A stretch of DNA of 64,000 nt from Chloroflexi bacterium TSY (GTDB lineage Bacteria; Chloroflexota; Anaerolineae; Caldilineales; Caldilineaceae), in NCBI GenBank assembly GCA_019217005.1, contig JAHBNG010000075.1, positions 6,219-70,218 of the forward strand, read 5' to 3'. The notes beneath the pieces were generated by a model. That model was given only the letters and a program-made list of their open reading frames with translations, was not told the origin of the DNA and searched no databases. Below are positions 9,103 through 18,642 of this stretch, piece after piece; position 1 is the first letter of the stretch, and every line of letters begins with the position of its first letter. The position numbers were made by a program, and so were the translations under genes.

Positions 9103-9993
9103 ATGAAACCCACTATCTTGTCATGCGCCGTGGTTGGTGCCTTTACGATGCGCGAGCATCATCCACAAGTTCCCATTACGCCGGAAGAGATCGCTACTGC
9201 CTGTATTGAGGCCGCACAAGCTGGCGCAGCCATTGTCCATATTCACGTACGAGATCCCGAAACTGGTCTAAATAGCACCGATTTGGGTCTCTACCGTGAA
9301 GTTGTGGATCGGATTCGAACCAGTGAGACCGAGGTGCTAATCAATCTCACCACGGGACCAGGCGCGCGCTTTACACCGAGCATCGCTGACCCAATGATTC
9401 CCGACCCGAGTAGCCGCATCGTAAAGGCTGTCGAACGAACCGAACATGTAGCGGCCTTACGTCCTGATATCTGTAGCCTTGATCTGAATACCATGTGGTT
9501 TGGGACTGGCTCTGTGGTCAACGTGCCGGACATCATCCGCGAAATGACTGGGATTATCCGTGAGTCTGGCGTGAAGCCCGAATTAGAAGTATTTGATAGT
9601 GGGGATATTCGGCTGGCCCAGGATCTGCTGGATGAAGGGCTGCTGGAAGCGCCACCCTTCTTTCAGATTGTATTGGGGATCAAATATGGCTTTGCTGGCA
9701 ATCCCGAAACGCTCTTTTATGCTCGATCTCAACTACCCAAAGGCAGTGAATGGGCGGCTTTTGGCATCAGCCGCATGGCATTCCCGCTACTTGCTCAATC
9801 GTGGCTGGCCGGTGGTCACTGTCGCATCGGTTTGGAAGACGCGATTTACTTGAGCAAAGGCGTATTGGCGCCCAGCAACGCTGCCATGGTTTCCAAAGCT
9901 GTCCGCATTATCGAAGATCTGGGTGGGCGTGTTGCAACCGTGGACGAGGCGCGGGAAATTTTGAAATTACGATCGCGAGTCAGTCAGCAGTAG
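9103..9993 (+). CDS. BKACE (DUF849) beta-keto acid cleavage enzyme
   Basis: 296 residues. The family condenses a beta-keto acid with acetyl-CoA and splits it, using zinc. The zinc-ligand pair HIH is at residues 46 and 48 within VHIHVRDPETG, the same positions as in the 3-keto-5-aminohexanoate cleavage enzyme. Other family marks are LINLTTGPGARF and SLDLNTMWFGTG. It starts at ATG after AAGGAGAACC. It is followed 14 bp later by an SDR and is likely co-transcribed. Operator site 1 lies upstream. The specific keto acid is unknown. The Tm-1-like protein at 20504 belongs to a family often found with such enzymes. Confidence 0.9.
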   Translation: MKPTILSCAVVGAFTMREHHPQVPITPEEIATACIEAAQAGAAIVHIHVRDPETGLNSTDLGLYREVVDRIRTSETEVLINLTTGPGARFTPSIADPMIPDPSSRIVKAVERTEHVAALRPDICSLDLNTMWFGTGSVVNVPDIIREMTGIIRESGVKPELEVFDSGDIRLAQDLLDEGLLEAPPFFQIVLGIKYGFAGNPETLFYARSQLPKGSEWAAFGISRMAFPLLAQSWLAGGHCRIGLEDAIYLSKGVLAPSNAAMVSKAVRIIEDLGGRVATVDEAREILKLRSRVSQQ

Positions 9994-10007
9994 GAAGGAG
10001 AATCCAT

Positions 10008-10844
10008 ATGCGTTTAGAGGGCAAAGTGGCCATCGTTGCTGGTGCTGCGTGGGGCGGCATTGGCGCTGCCACGGCTTTGCGTTTTTCCCAAGAGGGGGCA
10101 AAGGTCGTGATCAACACGCGGCGGCGCCAAGAAAAGCTGGATGAAACGGCAAACCGTATTCGAGAGATTGGCGGCGAGGTTGCAACGGTGATGGGTGATG
10201 TGAAGAATGTGAGTGCATGGGAAGCCATGGTTGGAACTGCTATCAGCGATTTTGGAAAAGTCGATATTCTTCTCCACAATGCATCGCATAGCTATTTGAA
10301 ACGCGCCGTTGAGTTTACCCAGGAAGAATGGGATGATGGTCTTGCCGTGACGCTGGGCGGACCGTGGCTGGGCGCCAAGCACTGCATTCCCGAGATGGTC
10401 AAGAGTGGTGGCGGCGCCATCGTCTTTATCTCCACTGTGAATGCGACCATCACGAATCCACTCTTTGGTCTTTATGGAGCGGCCAAAGGGGGGCTCAATG
10501 CATTGACGCGCAGCATCGCACTCGACTATGGGCGTGACGGGATCCGCTGCAATGCAATTGCCCCAGGTCAAATTGTGGGGGAACGGGAGGCAGCGCGGCT
10601 GGCTGAGGATCCGCTTGAAGATCAAGCATCCAAAGATTGCTACCCGATTGGGCGCTACGGTTATCCTGAGGAAGTGGCCAATGCAGCACTCTTTCTTGCG
10701 TCAGATGAAGCATCGTTTGTAACGGGAACCGTCTTGACCGTAGACGGCGGTTTGACGCTCCAGTCGCCGGAAGCACTAGTGCGTCCATCGTTTCGCAAGC
10801 GTTGGCGCGATGATGTGCTGATGCCGAAAAACCCGTCTGATTAA
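10008..10844 (+). CDS. Short-chain dehydrogenase/reductase
   Basis: 278 residues, cytosolic NAD(P)-dependent oxidoreductase. The cofactor loop is variant: VAGAAWGGIGAATA in place of TGxxxGIG. NAS is in ILLHNASHSY, and the catalytic Ser-Tyr-Lys appears as VFISTVNAT, then LYGAAKGG. The end has the typical VTGTVLTVDGG. ATG at 10008 follows AAGGAGAATCCAT, 14 bp after the BKACE stop, so the pair forms an operon. It would oxidise the hydroxy acid that feeds the BKACE reaction, which is inference from position only. Confidence 0.88.
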   Translation: MRLEGKVAIVAGAAWGGIGAATALRFSQEGAKVVINTRRRQEKLDETANRIREIGGEVATVMGDVKNVSAWEAMVGTAISDFGKVDILLHNASHSYLKRAVEFTQEEWDDGLAVTLGGPWLGAKHCIPEMVKSGGGAIVFISTVNATITNPLFGLYGAAKGGLNALTRSIALDYGRDGIRCNAIAPGQIVGEREAARLAEDPLEDQASKDCYPIGRYGYPEEVANAALFLASDEASFVTGTVLTVDGGLTLQSPEALVRPSFRKRWRDDVLMPKNPSD

Positions 10845-10847
10845 GGA

Positions 10848-11036
10848 ATGGGTGTATGGATGAACGATGATTCGCCGATATTGTATGGTGCGATCTCATT
10901 GGGTGACATTTGGCGCTTTGGACTCCTCAAACGACAAGAAAGACTTGTGATTCAGGATATAGAACTCTATCGTGTGCCAACGGATTTGATGGACCTGGCA
11001 CAAATTTTGATAGGAATCCTGAACCCAAGCCGTTGA
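10848..11036 (+). CDS. Short ORF resembling the C-terminal end of an uncharacterised cyanobacterial-type protein
   Basis: 62 codons. The sequence SLGDIWRFGLLKRQERL, then IELYRVPTDLMDLAQIL, reads like the conserved tail of proteins common in cyanobacteria, sometimes labelled restriction-endonuclease-like. This is recognition from memory and is not certain. Only the tail is present, so it is probably a gene remnant left beside the insertion-sequence-disturbed region. Confidence 0.35.
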   Translation: MGVWMNDDSPILYGAISLGDIWRFGLLKRQERLVIQDIELYRVPTDLMDLAQILIGILNPSR

Positions 11037-11318
11037 TTCTCACGACAAAAAATGACTCTCCAGCCCTTTTACAGCGGCCACAAGCGTCTTGTTGACTGGG
11101 GTAGGGATACCGTGTTTTTGGCCAAGTTTGACAACTGCACCGTTGATAAAATCAATTTCAGACTGGCGTCGATTGAGAATATCAATGCAGAGGCTGGATT
11201 TATTGTCACCTGTGCCGCCTTCGCCTACTATCTGCATGAGTACTTCCTTTGTTTCATCTGCATCGAGCGCCAGACCCTCCGCTCGTGCAACGGCTGCCGC
11301 TTCCTCTAAAGCATCAAA

Positions 11319-12804
11319 CTTTACTTTCTGGTAAAAGAAAAGAGATGAGAAATGTGACAAAAAGCGGTTAGCAGTTCATCCTAAAGGTAGAGAACCCAAA
11401 AAGGAGGAAGGAATGCTAACCGCGCCAGAAATAACTATAGCAGTACTGATGAATGTATTGCAAGTAACGCCGATGGGAACAAACGTAAATGTAATGCGTC
11501 TGATGTGGGCAATGCTGAATGGGTCGTTTCTGAAAAGTCGAGGAGCAATCCATAGCGCATTGAAAGAAAGCGGGTTTGAAGATGAGGAGCTCCGGCGAAG
11601 CTGGTGGAGCTTTCGATATGGATCATGGGATATCACAAGTCTGCTGGGGTCGTGGCAAGAAGAAGTGGAAAGGGAATGGGAGGCAAAAAAGTTAGAAGGG
11701 TACCGAGTGAAAAGCATAGATATCACAGGGTTCTGGCGACCGAAGCTGCAAGGGAAAGTGAACCGACTCTATAACTCAACGGCTCGTCGGGCATTGCCCG
11801 CGCTCATCTTTGGAGTGATGATAAGCTCGGGGGAGATAGGCGGGAAGCGAGTGCCACTGCTCAAGGCAATCATGAGATGCACGGTTGGAACAAAGGAAAG
11901 TGAGTTTCGGAAAAAGCTGCTGACAGAGACGAAGAAATCACTGGAGTCAGACGAAGTGGCGGTGGTCGATGCCGGGTTTACAATCAGAGAAATGCTAGAA
12001 AGCGGCATAGACCGATTTGTCCTGCGGGAAGCGATTAACTGCACAGTGCGCCGCAATGAGTTCCCCAAACGCAAAGAAAAAGGCAGACCACCTGAATATG
12101 GTGATATTGTGCGACCGCTCTCGCAGCTATAAGGAAAGCGACTCGAGGCTACAACTCCGGACTCGTCTGGTCGCTTTCTCTATAGTGGTCGCCTGATTTG
12201 CTATCAAGCATGGCACAATCTCGTCCCCAGAACAACCAAGGTGGATACAGCCAACCGTACCTACTCGATTTACGTCATTCAGGATCCGGCCTACAACACA
12301 CCTTTGGTTTTGGCGACCGTTATGACTTTGCAGCCTGAAACCATTTATCTTGTCTACCTGGAACGCTGGCCTGTTGAACCTCCCCCCTTGGCTTCCAAGC
12401 AGATGATTGGCTTACATCGTCAATTTGTTCATGCCGATGAGGCTTGTTTCCGCTTACCTGAACTGGGGCTGCTGGCTGGCAATCTTCTTTCCCATTTAGC
12501 CGCTTCTCTTCCTCCCATACCGACTGGCTACTGGGATCGAGAGCCTCCACTCCCGGCAGGCTGCGCCGTGTTCTCTCGAGTGCTCTTTTTCCAACTCCTG
12601 ACCAACTCGACCCTGACTTTCGGAAAAAGGCCTCGGTTTCACACCATTTCCCTAAAGGCGTTCTCGCTCATCGCCGCCTCAATGCCGCTGCTTAAACTAG
12701 CCGAGCACTATTTTTACATTTTATCCCGTTTTTTCAGGGTGGATTCTTTTTTCCGCCCCTTTCGGTTTGCCCTTTGTCACTCAAGCCTTTACCAGAAAGT
12801 AAAG
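11319..12804 (+). mobile_element. IS4-superfamily insertion sequence, copy 1
   Basis: 1,486 bp. Terminal inverted repeats CTTTACTTTCTGGTAAA(A/G)G are flanked by a perfect 5-bp target duplication TCAAA (11314-11318 and 12805-12809). It is inserted in a ketopantoate-reductase-family gene. Two further copies are at 47183-48681 and 60871-62374. The transposase frame is broken. Confidence 0.93.
11413..12695 (+). pseudogene. IS4-type DDE transposase, frameshifted (copy 1)
   Basis: Starts at ATG after AAAGGAGGAAGGA. First catalytic Asp in KSIDITGFW and second in VAVVDAGF. The C-terminal part carries the YREK signature of the IS4 superfamily: Tyr-x2-Arg-x3-Glu-x6-Lys in YLERWPVEPPPLASK. The frame breaks near 12120-12135 (CTATAAGGAAAG where copy 3 has CTATAGGGGAAAG) and again near 12545. 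It is therefore unable to make the full protein unless frameshifting occurs. Copy 2 shares the first break, so that change predates these insertions. Confidence 0.85.
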
Positions 12805-13641
12805 TCAAATGCTGTTTCACGTAGTTCGGGTACATTGATGACTTGCCGAATGGTCAGATTGGCGACAGCACAAGTTGGGCTGAGAGCGATGTTCGCCATG
12901 AGCTTCTTCCAGATATCATAACGAATATTCTCCGCTGCGTCGGTCTGCAGCCCTGCTTGAGTCAACGCAGCGGCGATCCGTTCGGCACGCTCCGAAATTC
13001 CGCCCTCCATTTCACCAATGTGCGATGGTAGATCCGCGTAATTTCGCACAACGCCCGGCGCTTCTACACTGGCTCCTTGAGCCGTCACGCCGCCCAACAC
13101 CCGCTCCATCCCGATTACGGAACCAATCACCTCCTCATTTCCTAGACCGTTCTGGAAGCTGATCGCAACTGTATCCTCGAGAAATATCCTCTTTGCGCGC
13201 GTCACTGCATCGGCTGTATACGGCGCTTTGCATTGTACAAGGACAACGTCGACGGGCTCTAAATGAGTCGGGTCAGTGGTGGCCCGAATAGGAACATAGC
13301 GATCCCCGCCATATCCGACAATCTTGAGTCCTTTGTGATTGATCTGATCGACAAGGGCATGGTTGATATCGATCAACGTAACATCAAGACCACCCTCGCA
13401 CAATAAGCCGCCAAAGACACCACCCATGGCACCTGCACCGATTACGGCCAGAGTGGGCTTCCATGAATCACTCATCTAGTTTGTCTCCTGTGTATTTAGT
13501 ATCTTATCAACTAATTTCTTGCACATCGGGCAAGAAGTCGCTGAACGTGGCAAGATGATTGAGATGATAGGACGAGCATCTCATTCATCCCCTCATCTCC
13601 TTCATCTTATTCATCATACTTGGTTAGAGATTGGAGGTAGG

Positions 13642-14421
13642 TTAATAAACACCCGCCGTTGCCCCACCATCGATTGAGATCGCAACACCTTGAATATGTC
13701 TTGCCTGAGGAGTGCATAAGTAGTAGGCTAATGCTGCCACGTCTTCCGGTTGACCCAGTTGGCGGATGCCCTCCTTGGCAATGGTGGCTGCTTTGGCTTC
13801 CTCGGCTGTCGTACCTGCCAGTTTGGCTCGCCCCTCGAAAATCTCTTCCAAGCGTTCGGTCACCGTCAAGCCCGGGTGAATGGCATTAACGTTTACATCA
13901 TCACGCAAGCCCAATCCTGCCAGGGCTTTGCTAAAATTGGCGAAGGCCGCATTAACGGCGCCACCAATCATGAAGTCTGGATCCGGCGTGCGTGCAAAGC
14001 CACCGATAATGTTGATGACCGTTCCGTGACTCTCTGTCAACATGGGCCAAAAGAGGCGTGAGAGACGGACCGCGCCATAGAATTTTAGCGCAAACCCATC
14101 TTGCCAGACAGCATCATCCTGCTCCAAAAAGAGCCCGCCTTGGGTGGCGCCCGCACAGTTGACCAGGATGTCGACTCGTCCAAAGGCACTGTCAGCGAGC
14201 TTGTGTACTTCTTCACAGCCTGATAACGTTCTGAGGTCAGTTGCGCAAATTTCGATGCGTCGTCCAGATTCGTTCCGAATTTGCTGAGCGGCTGCTTCTA
14301 AATTCTCTTGGCTCCGTGCGGCCAATAGACAATCAGCTCCTTCTTGAGCCAACTTGTCTGCGATTGCTTTGCCAATGCCGCGACTTCCTCCGCTGATGAC
14401 GGCGATTTTGTCGGTTAACAT
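13642..14421 (-). CDS. Short-chain dehydrogenase/reductase
   Basis: 259 residues with the classical SDR pattern: ISGGSRGIGKAIA cofactor loop, NCAG, an N-terminal Rossmann fold, and a C-terminal end with ISIDGGATAG. The usual active-site YxxxK is not obvious: the corresponding segment reads GGAVNAAFANFSKAL, with Ala in place of Tyr, so catalysis may be altered. It lies in a same-strand series between the hydratase and the ketopantoate-reductase-like gene, 113 bp after the former. It probably serves keto-acid or sugar-acid metabolism. Confidence 0.82.
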   Translation of the reverse strand: MLTDKIAVISGGSRGIGKAIADKLAQEGADCLLAARSQENLEAAAQQIRNESGRRIEICATDLRTLSGCEEVHKLADSAFGRVDILVNCAGATQGGLFLEQDDAVWQDGFALKFYGAVRLSRLFWPMLTESHGTVINIIGGFARTPDPDFMIGGAVNAAFANFSKALAGLGLRDDVNVNAIHPGLTVTERLEEIFEGRAKLAGTTAEEAKAATIAKEGIRQLGQPEDVAALAYYLCTPQARHIQGVAISIDGGATAGVY

Positions 14422-14534
14422 GATTTTTGGACCTTTCGTATCGTAGTGCGTGTTGCGTATTGCGCAGTATCAGTCGATGAAATGATTGTATTGTCGACTT
14501 TTGGCTTGATCAACGATATGCTTAAATTATTTGC

Positions 14535-15350
14535 TTATTGCTTAGCAATCAATTGTACGGTCATCTCACCAATTCCCGGAAAATGAGCAACGGCGTGATC
14601 ACCTTCTTGAATGTCTTGCGGTTCGGTGAGTGAGCCAGTCAAGATGTAATCACCTTTCTCAAAGCCAAAGCCGCGATCTATGACGCTGTTGACGGTCCAG
14701 ACCAATGCATCGAGCGGATCACCGCGAAAAGTACCAAAAAGATTTGACACAGGTTTGTTCCCCGTTATGCGCAAGTCAACGGTTAGATTCATCAGGTCGA
14801 ATCCCTGCCACTCTTCTACTGCCGGACCAATCACGTAGGCTCCACCATTCCCGTTATCCGCGATTCCAGCCAACATATTCTGCATCTTGGTCCAGCCGTT
14901 TCGCGTTTCAGGTTGGTAACGCGTGCTGGTGACATCAAAGGCTGCATGGAGAACCACAAGCTCGGCTAAATTTTCTGCTGTGTAAGGATGTTGATTCAGA
15001 TCCAAATCATCCTTGAAGCGAAACGCTATCTCGGCTTCCAGTTTAGAATGGGGAACGGAGGAGGCCGGGATTGAAGCTGGTGCTAGATAGAAAGTCGATA
15101 GAATAAGACGACCTGGAATCGGGCCATCATACCCTTCTGCCGATTGAACGCCAGGACTGGTTGCACCTACTTTCCCGCCGCGGATTTTGTTGTTGCTGTT
15201 CGTGCAGATCTGTTCTGCCATTCTATCTTGAACAAGATACGCTTCTTGTCTATCCTTTGGCAAGAGATTGACAGGGAAATCGAGCGTCTCATGTCGTCTC
15301 CAGGCATCGGTCAAGAGTTTGGCTGCTTTTGAAAGATTGTTGTCGAACAT
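14535..15350 (-). CDS. 2-keto-4-pentenoate hydratase / fumarylacetoacetate-hydrolase-related protein
   Basis: 271 residues of the MhpD-type family, which adds water to, or decarboxylates, 2-keto-enoic acids using Mg2+. Visible marks are GGKVGATSPGVQ, the acidic ligand segment SKLEAEIAFRF, and FEKGDYILTGSLTEP near the end, where family members have G..V.TGS. The gene starts 15 bp after the stop of the membrane glycosyltransferase and is likely co-transcribed. It differs from aromatic meta-cleavage gene sets because no ring-cleavage gene is nearby. Confidence 0.82.
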   Translation of the reverse strand: MFDNNLSKAAKLLTDAWRRHETLDFPVNLLPKDRQEAYLVQDRMAEQICTNSNNKIRGGKVGATSPGVQSAEGYDGPIPGRLILSTFYLAPASIPASSVPHSKLEAEIAFRFKDDLDLNQHPYTAENLAELVVLHAAFDVTSTRYQPETRNGWTKMQNMLAGIADNGNGGAYVIGPAVEEWQGFDLMNLTVDLRITGNKPVSNLFGTFRGDPLDALVWTVNSVIDRGFGFEKGDYILTGSLTEPQDIQEGDHAVAHFPGIGEMTVQLIAKQ

Positions 15351-15365
15351 AGTCAGATTCTCTTG

Positions 15366-17495
15366 TTACTTTGTCGATTCTGTTACTTGAATTTGGGCCA
15401 ACACTACCTCAACGCCAGCTGGGTTTCCTGCTTTATCCAAATAGCTCAGTGGTTCCAGCGTTTCTGCATCATAAACAAGCAGACGAACTTCATATAGACC
15501 GACCTCCAGGTCTGCCGATGTGGGGAGCGCATAAACGTTGAGCGGCTGGTCAGCCAGAGCCCACTCAGACGGCATTCGATGGCGATCGTTCAAAATGCGT
15601 CGGTCATTTTGCCCCAAAATTTTGCTGCCGCCAATCTGATAAAGGGCCATGCGTGCTTTGAGCGGTCGGTCGATCGCATTGTGATCAAGTCGTGCCCAGC
15701 GGATCGTGACTGGAACCTCTTCTCCGGCAGGGATGGATTCTGGTAGCGCAACCGCAATCGTTTGCAGTGCAGGTGGAAAGCGATAATTGATGGATGTTAG
15801 ATTGGAGGCCAACGTAAAGCGGTTTGGCGGCGTTAACTCCCACCAATCAATTTCATAACCACGAAACTCTTCTTCGCCAGCCCGCGTTCCAGTCTGATCA
15901 AGCAAAAAGGGGACAGAGCGTCGTGGGTCGGTATCACTCTCAAACCACTGGATCCAGAAGACTCGCTCCGCTTCACCTGCCAATGCGCTCAATCGCTGAT
16001 CAATCGTGTTAATATCGACAAAGAGATAATAAGCGGGCGCCGCTTCATGGCCAATCGGCGTTTCGCCTTCTTTAGTCACATAGCGCGAGTAGTAGAAGCC
16101 GAATGGATATTTCTGGTCAACAAGAATGACATCCCCTTCCCTTGTTGTTTGGTCCAGCCATCGAGTCACGGCACCCATGTCTTCGCGTGCAAAACGCTCG
16201 TCGTACAGATCAGCGTAAACTGCAGGCACAGCACCAATCCCATAAAACACCAATCCGGCGATCATGAGCATCCGATGAATTTTGCTCAATGAACCTATTG
16301 CAATCCCCAACAAGGCATAGAGGGATGGCGTGACAAAACTGCTGTAGCGAACGTTAAATGTACCCCGATCGAGAACGACGATAAAAAAGATCATCAATCC
16401 ACCGATGAGCCAAGTCAGTAGAAAAGTGAGGCCCATCAAATTTCGCTCTGATGGTTCTCTTATGGTCGATTTGTGTATCGACTTGTATGCTGTCCTAGAA
16501 AAGACAAATTTGATGGTGAGACCCAAAACCAAGAGAAGCGCCATGAACCCAAGCCAGAAGAGTCCGACGGAGCGTATCCCTTCTCCGATCCATTGGGGTG
16601 GAAATGCATAGCCAGCGAGATATGCTTGCCAGTTCTGAATCAGATATTCGGCCATTGTTGGTATAACAAGATTGGGATTGGCGTACGTGGGAATTTGCCG
16701 TAGCACAATGGGCGTAATCGGAGCAACGAGAGTTGCCGTAATCAAACCAGTGAGCATGATGGTGTGGATGATTTGCCGTCGATTGGGTTTGAACAGAGCA
16801 AAAACAATCCACCAAAGATACCAGGAGACCAGAATGAAGAGCGTGTTATAGTGGGTTAAAAATGCTGCCGCGCTGAGGAAGACAAATGGCAGCATCCGGT
16901 TCCATCGAAGCTCTGTTTGCGCAACTGTCCATTCAAAAAAAACTCTTCTCGTCTCTGGGTTAGGAGATCGGTGACGAAGCCTTTCCTGTGAATCGATGAG
17001 ACTTAAAAGCACCAGCGCGGCTGCCAACAAAAGCGCGAAACCGACCGTATACATACGCGTCTCCTGACTCTCGGCCAGCCAGAAGGGCGACAGTGCCGCA
17101 ATGGCCGCGGCACAGAGTCCACCCATTCGTCTTTCGTGTAGTGAAGAAAAGGCGATCTTTTGAATGAGCTGAAAGATTAAGGCAACACTTATCACGCCTG
17201 CCGCAACACTGATCCATCGCATGAGAAACGCAATCTGTTCTGGATTCAGTCTGCGGGGCCGATCACTTAGAATCCCAACGAGATCGGTGAGACGCCCCCA
17301 GCCGTGTAAAAGCCAAAAATAAAGCGGGGGATGAATATCGAGTTCGGGGGCAGTTGGGATTTCCCAAAATGGGCGGAGAGCAACATCGATGTTGCGGGCC
17401 TCATCCCACCAAATGTTTTGGAGGGTCAACCCATGTAAACGGAGTGCGTAGCTCAGGCAAAGAATGAGAAATAGTGTGAGTCGCGGTTGGAGCAC
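15366..17495 (-). CDS. GT39/GT83-like membrane glycosyltransferase (GT-C fold)
   Basis: 709 residues, GTG start at 17495. An N-terminal transmembrane helix is followed by the loop LQNIWWDEARNID, whose Asp-Glu is the expected catalytic motif of polyprenol-sugar-dependent GT-C enzymes, and then DIHPPLYFWLLHGWG. About ten more hydrophobic helices follow to residue 430. The remaining 270 residues form a soluble beta-rich domain, probably outside the membrane. It starts 6 bp after the DUF3179 stop and is followed by the hydratase, so the three are an operon. It would glycosylate a lipid or exported protein. Confidence 0.85.
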   Translation of the reverse strand: MLQPRLTLFLILCLSYALRLHGLTLQNIWWDEARNIDVALRPFWEIPTAPELDIHPPLYFWLLHGWGRLTDLVGILSDRPRRLNPEQIAFLMRWISVAAGVISVALIFQLIQKIAFSSLHERRMGGLCAAAIAALSPFWLAESQETRMYTVGFALLLAAALVLLSLIDSQERLRHRSPNPETRRVFFEWTVAQTELRWNRMLPFVFLSAAAFLTHYNTLFILVSWYLWWIVFALFKPNRRQIIHTIMLTGLITATLVAPITPIVLRQIPTYANPNLVIPTMAEYLIQNWQAYLAGYAFPPQWIGEGIRSVGLFWLGFMALLLVLGLTIKFVFSRTAYKSIHKSTIREPSERNLMGLTFLLTWLIGGLMIFFIVVLDRGTFNVRYSSFVTPSLYALLGIAIGSLSKIHRMLMIAGLVFYGIGAVPAVYADLYDERFAREDMGAVTRWLDQTTREGDVILVDQKYPFGFYYSRYVTKEGETPIGHEAAPAYYLFVDINTIDQRLSALAGEAERVFWIQWFESDTDPRRSVPFLLDQTGTRAGEEEFRGYEIDWWELTPPNRFTLASNLTSINYRFPPALQTIAVALPESIPAGEEVPVTIRWARLDHNAIDRPLKARMALYQIGGSKILGQNDRRILNDRHRMPSEWALADQPLNVYALPTSADLEVGLYEVRLLVYDAETLEPLSYLDKAGNPAGVEVVLAQIQVTESTK

Positions 17496-17500
17496 GGAGC

Positions 17501-18565
17501 CTACTCGCCTTCATAATAGTCCGTTTGAGGGTGAAAATCGTACCAGGCGTGCCGAAAGGCTGGTACATATGGGACAGGGCGCAATGCCAATCCTTTTAAA
17601 CGACCATCCGTCGCCAGACCGTTGATTGGATTCCACGTGCTGCCGGTTTCAAGATCAACCAAGTCATCATCCCTCATGTCGAATGACAACGTCTGGTCGT
17701 CCACAACCCGAAGATAGGTCGATACGGCGCGTGTCTCTGGGTTCACATGAACCAAAACGGGTAACGCACCAATCATGTCATTAACGATCCCAGCCTTTTC
17801 TGCAAAGCGATAAGGATACGCCTTGGCATGACCTTCCAAGGCGATCCCAATCACATAATCAGGACTAAATGGTTCGCCTCGAAAGAAGGCAAAACGATCC
17901 AGATCGTTATACATGAGCAATGTGGTTGGATATTGTTCTTTCCAACTGCCCCACGGGATCACCTGACTTGGCAGCAACTCTAGCTCAGCCCCTTTTAGCG
18001 GACCATCAATGGCGCGTCCCCAGACTTGCGACCAAACAGAGCTTGTCGTGTGATCCCACCACGTCATGGCGTTCATGAAGAGAGCGCCCTGATTCCCAAA
18101 AATTTCCGCTTCGCCATTTACCTTGCGGACATGAACCATGCCCGTGTAGCAAAGAGGTCACCATGTGGCCAGGATGGGGGTGCCCGCCAACGTGTCGTTG
18201 ACCATCTCGCGCGCGTTCAGCACAAGCAGTGGATATGCTTTGGCTTCACCATCCAACGTTACGCCCAATATCAGCTCCTGATCATCTAGATCTGCTTCAT
18301 CGGGTGTAACAAAAATCGGATCATAGATTGGTCGGATCGAATCGCGGCTCAAGAGCTGGTTGTAGCGATAGACAGGGTCCGAATTTTGCGCCACCTGGCT
18401 TGCACTGGTGAGCGTTGGTTCACTCTTCTGTTCTATCCTCGCTTGATCTATTGCCAAAGGGACTGTAACGTCTCCTTCGCTTTTAGGCGTGGTCCATCCA
18501 CAACCTGAGAGAAGCAATGAGATTAGAAGACAAAGTCTGACGATCAGTTTGTATGTTTGTGGCAT
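17501..18565 (-). CDS. DUF3179 lipoprotein with in-frame UGA at the CPLC motif; candidate selenoprotein
   Basis: 354 residues if UGA is read through. The start ATG at 18565 follows AGAGGGAAAAAGT. A signal peptide ends in the lipobox LLSGC, so it is a predicted surface lipoprotein. The body is a clear DUF3179 protein: GVTLDGEAKAYPLLVLN, REMVNDTLAGTP, then ILATW-UGA-PLCYTGMVHVRKVNG, then SVWSQVWGRAIDGPLKG. The family norm at the UGA (codon 136, 18158-18160) is Cys, giving CPLC. Here it would read Sec-x-x-Cys, a classic redox arrangement. The frame is intact on both sides and this is the only stop. A bacterial SECIS-like hairpin follows (18126-18144). The alternative is a simple nonsense mutation or base error. 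The function of the family is unknown. Confidence 0.75.
18126..18144 (-). promoter_or_regulatory. Candidate bacterial SECIS hairpin
   Basis: In mRNA sense, CGGGCAUG pairs perfectly with CAUGUCCG (8 bp, one G-U) around the loop GUU. The loop starts 21 bases after UGA and its first base is G. From memory of bacterial SECIS rules, the UGA-to-loop distance should be about 16-37 bases with a G at the start of the loop. CUUUG and CAAGG can extend the stem below a 5-base bulge. Confidence 0.55.
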
Positions 18566-18642
18566 ACTTTTTCCCTCTAAAGCCATTTCCCTCCAAAGCC
18601 ATTCCAAATACTGTCTTTTATTTTGTCTCAACCGGATTTCAA

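Larger units (their letters stand above)
11040..13475 (-). pseudogene. Ketopantoate reductase (ApbA/PanE) family gene split by IS copy 1
   Basis: The 5' part (13475-12805) encodes VIGAGAMGGVFGG (NADP-binding Rossmann loop), the CKAPYT motif and the catalytic-Lys segment KLMANIALSPTCAVANLT. The 3' part (11313-11040) encodes ALEEAAAVARAEGL to the RRQSEIDFINGAVV motif and the stop. Removing the IS (11319-12804) and one copy of the TCAAA duplication restores one frame of 314 residues reading RETAF-DALEEA across the junction. The start follows AGGAGACAAACTAG. The intact family reduces 2-dehydropantoate or related 2-keto acids. Here the C-terminal domain is cut off, so it is presumed inactive. Confidence 0.92.
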
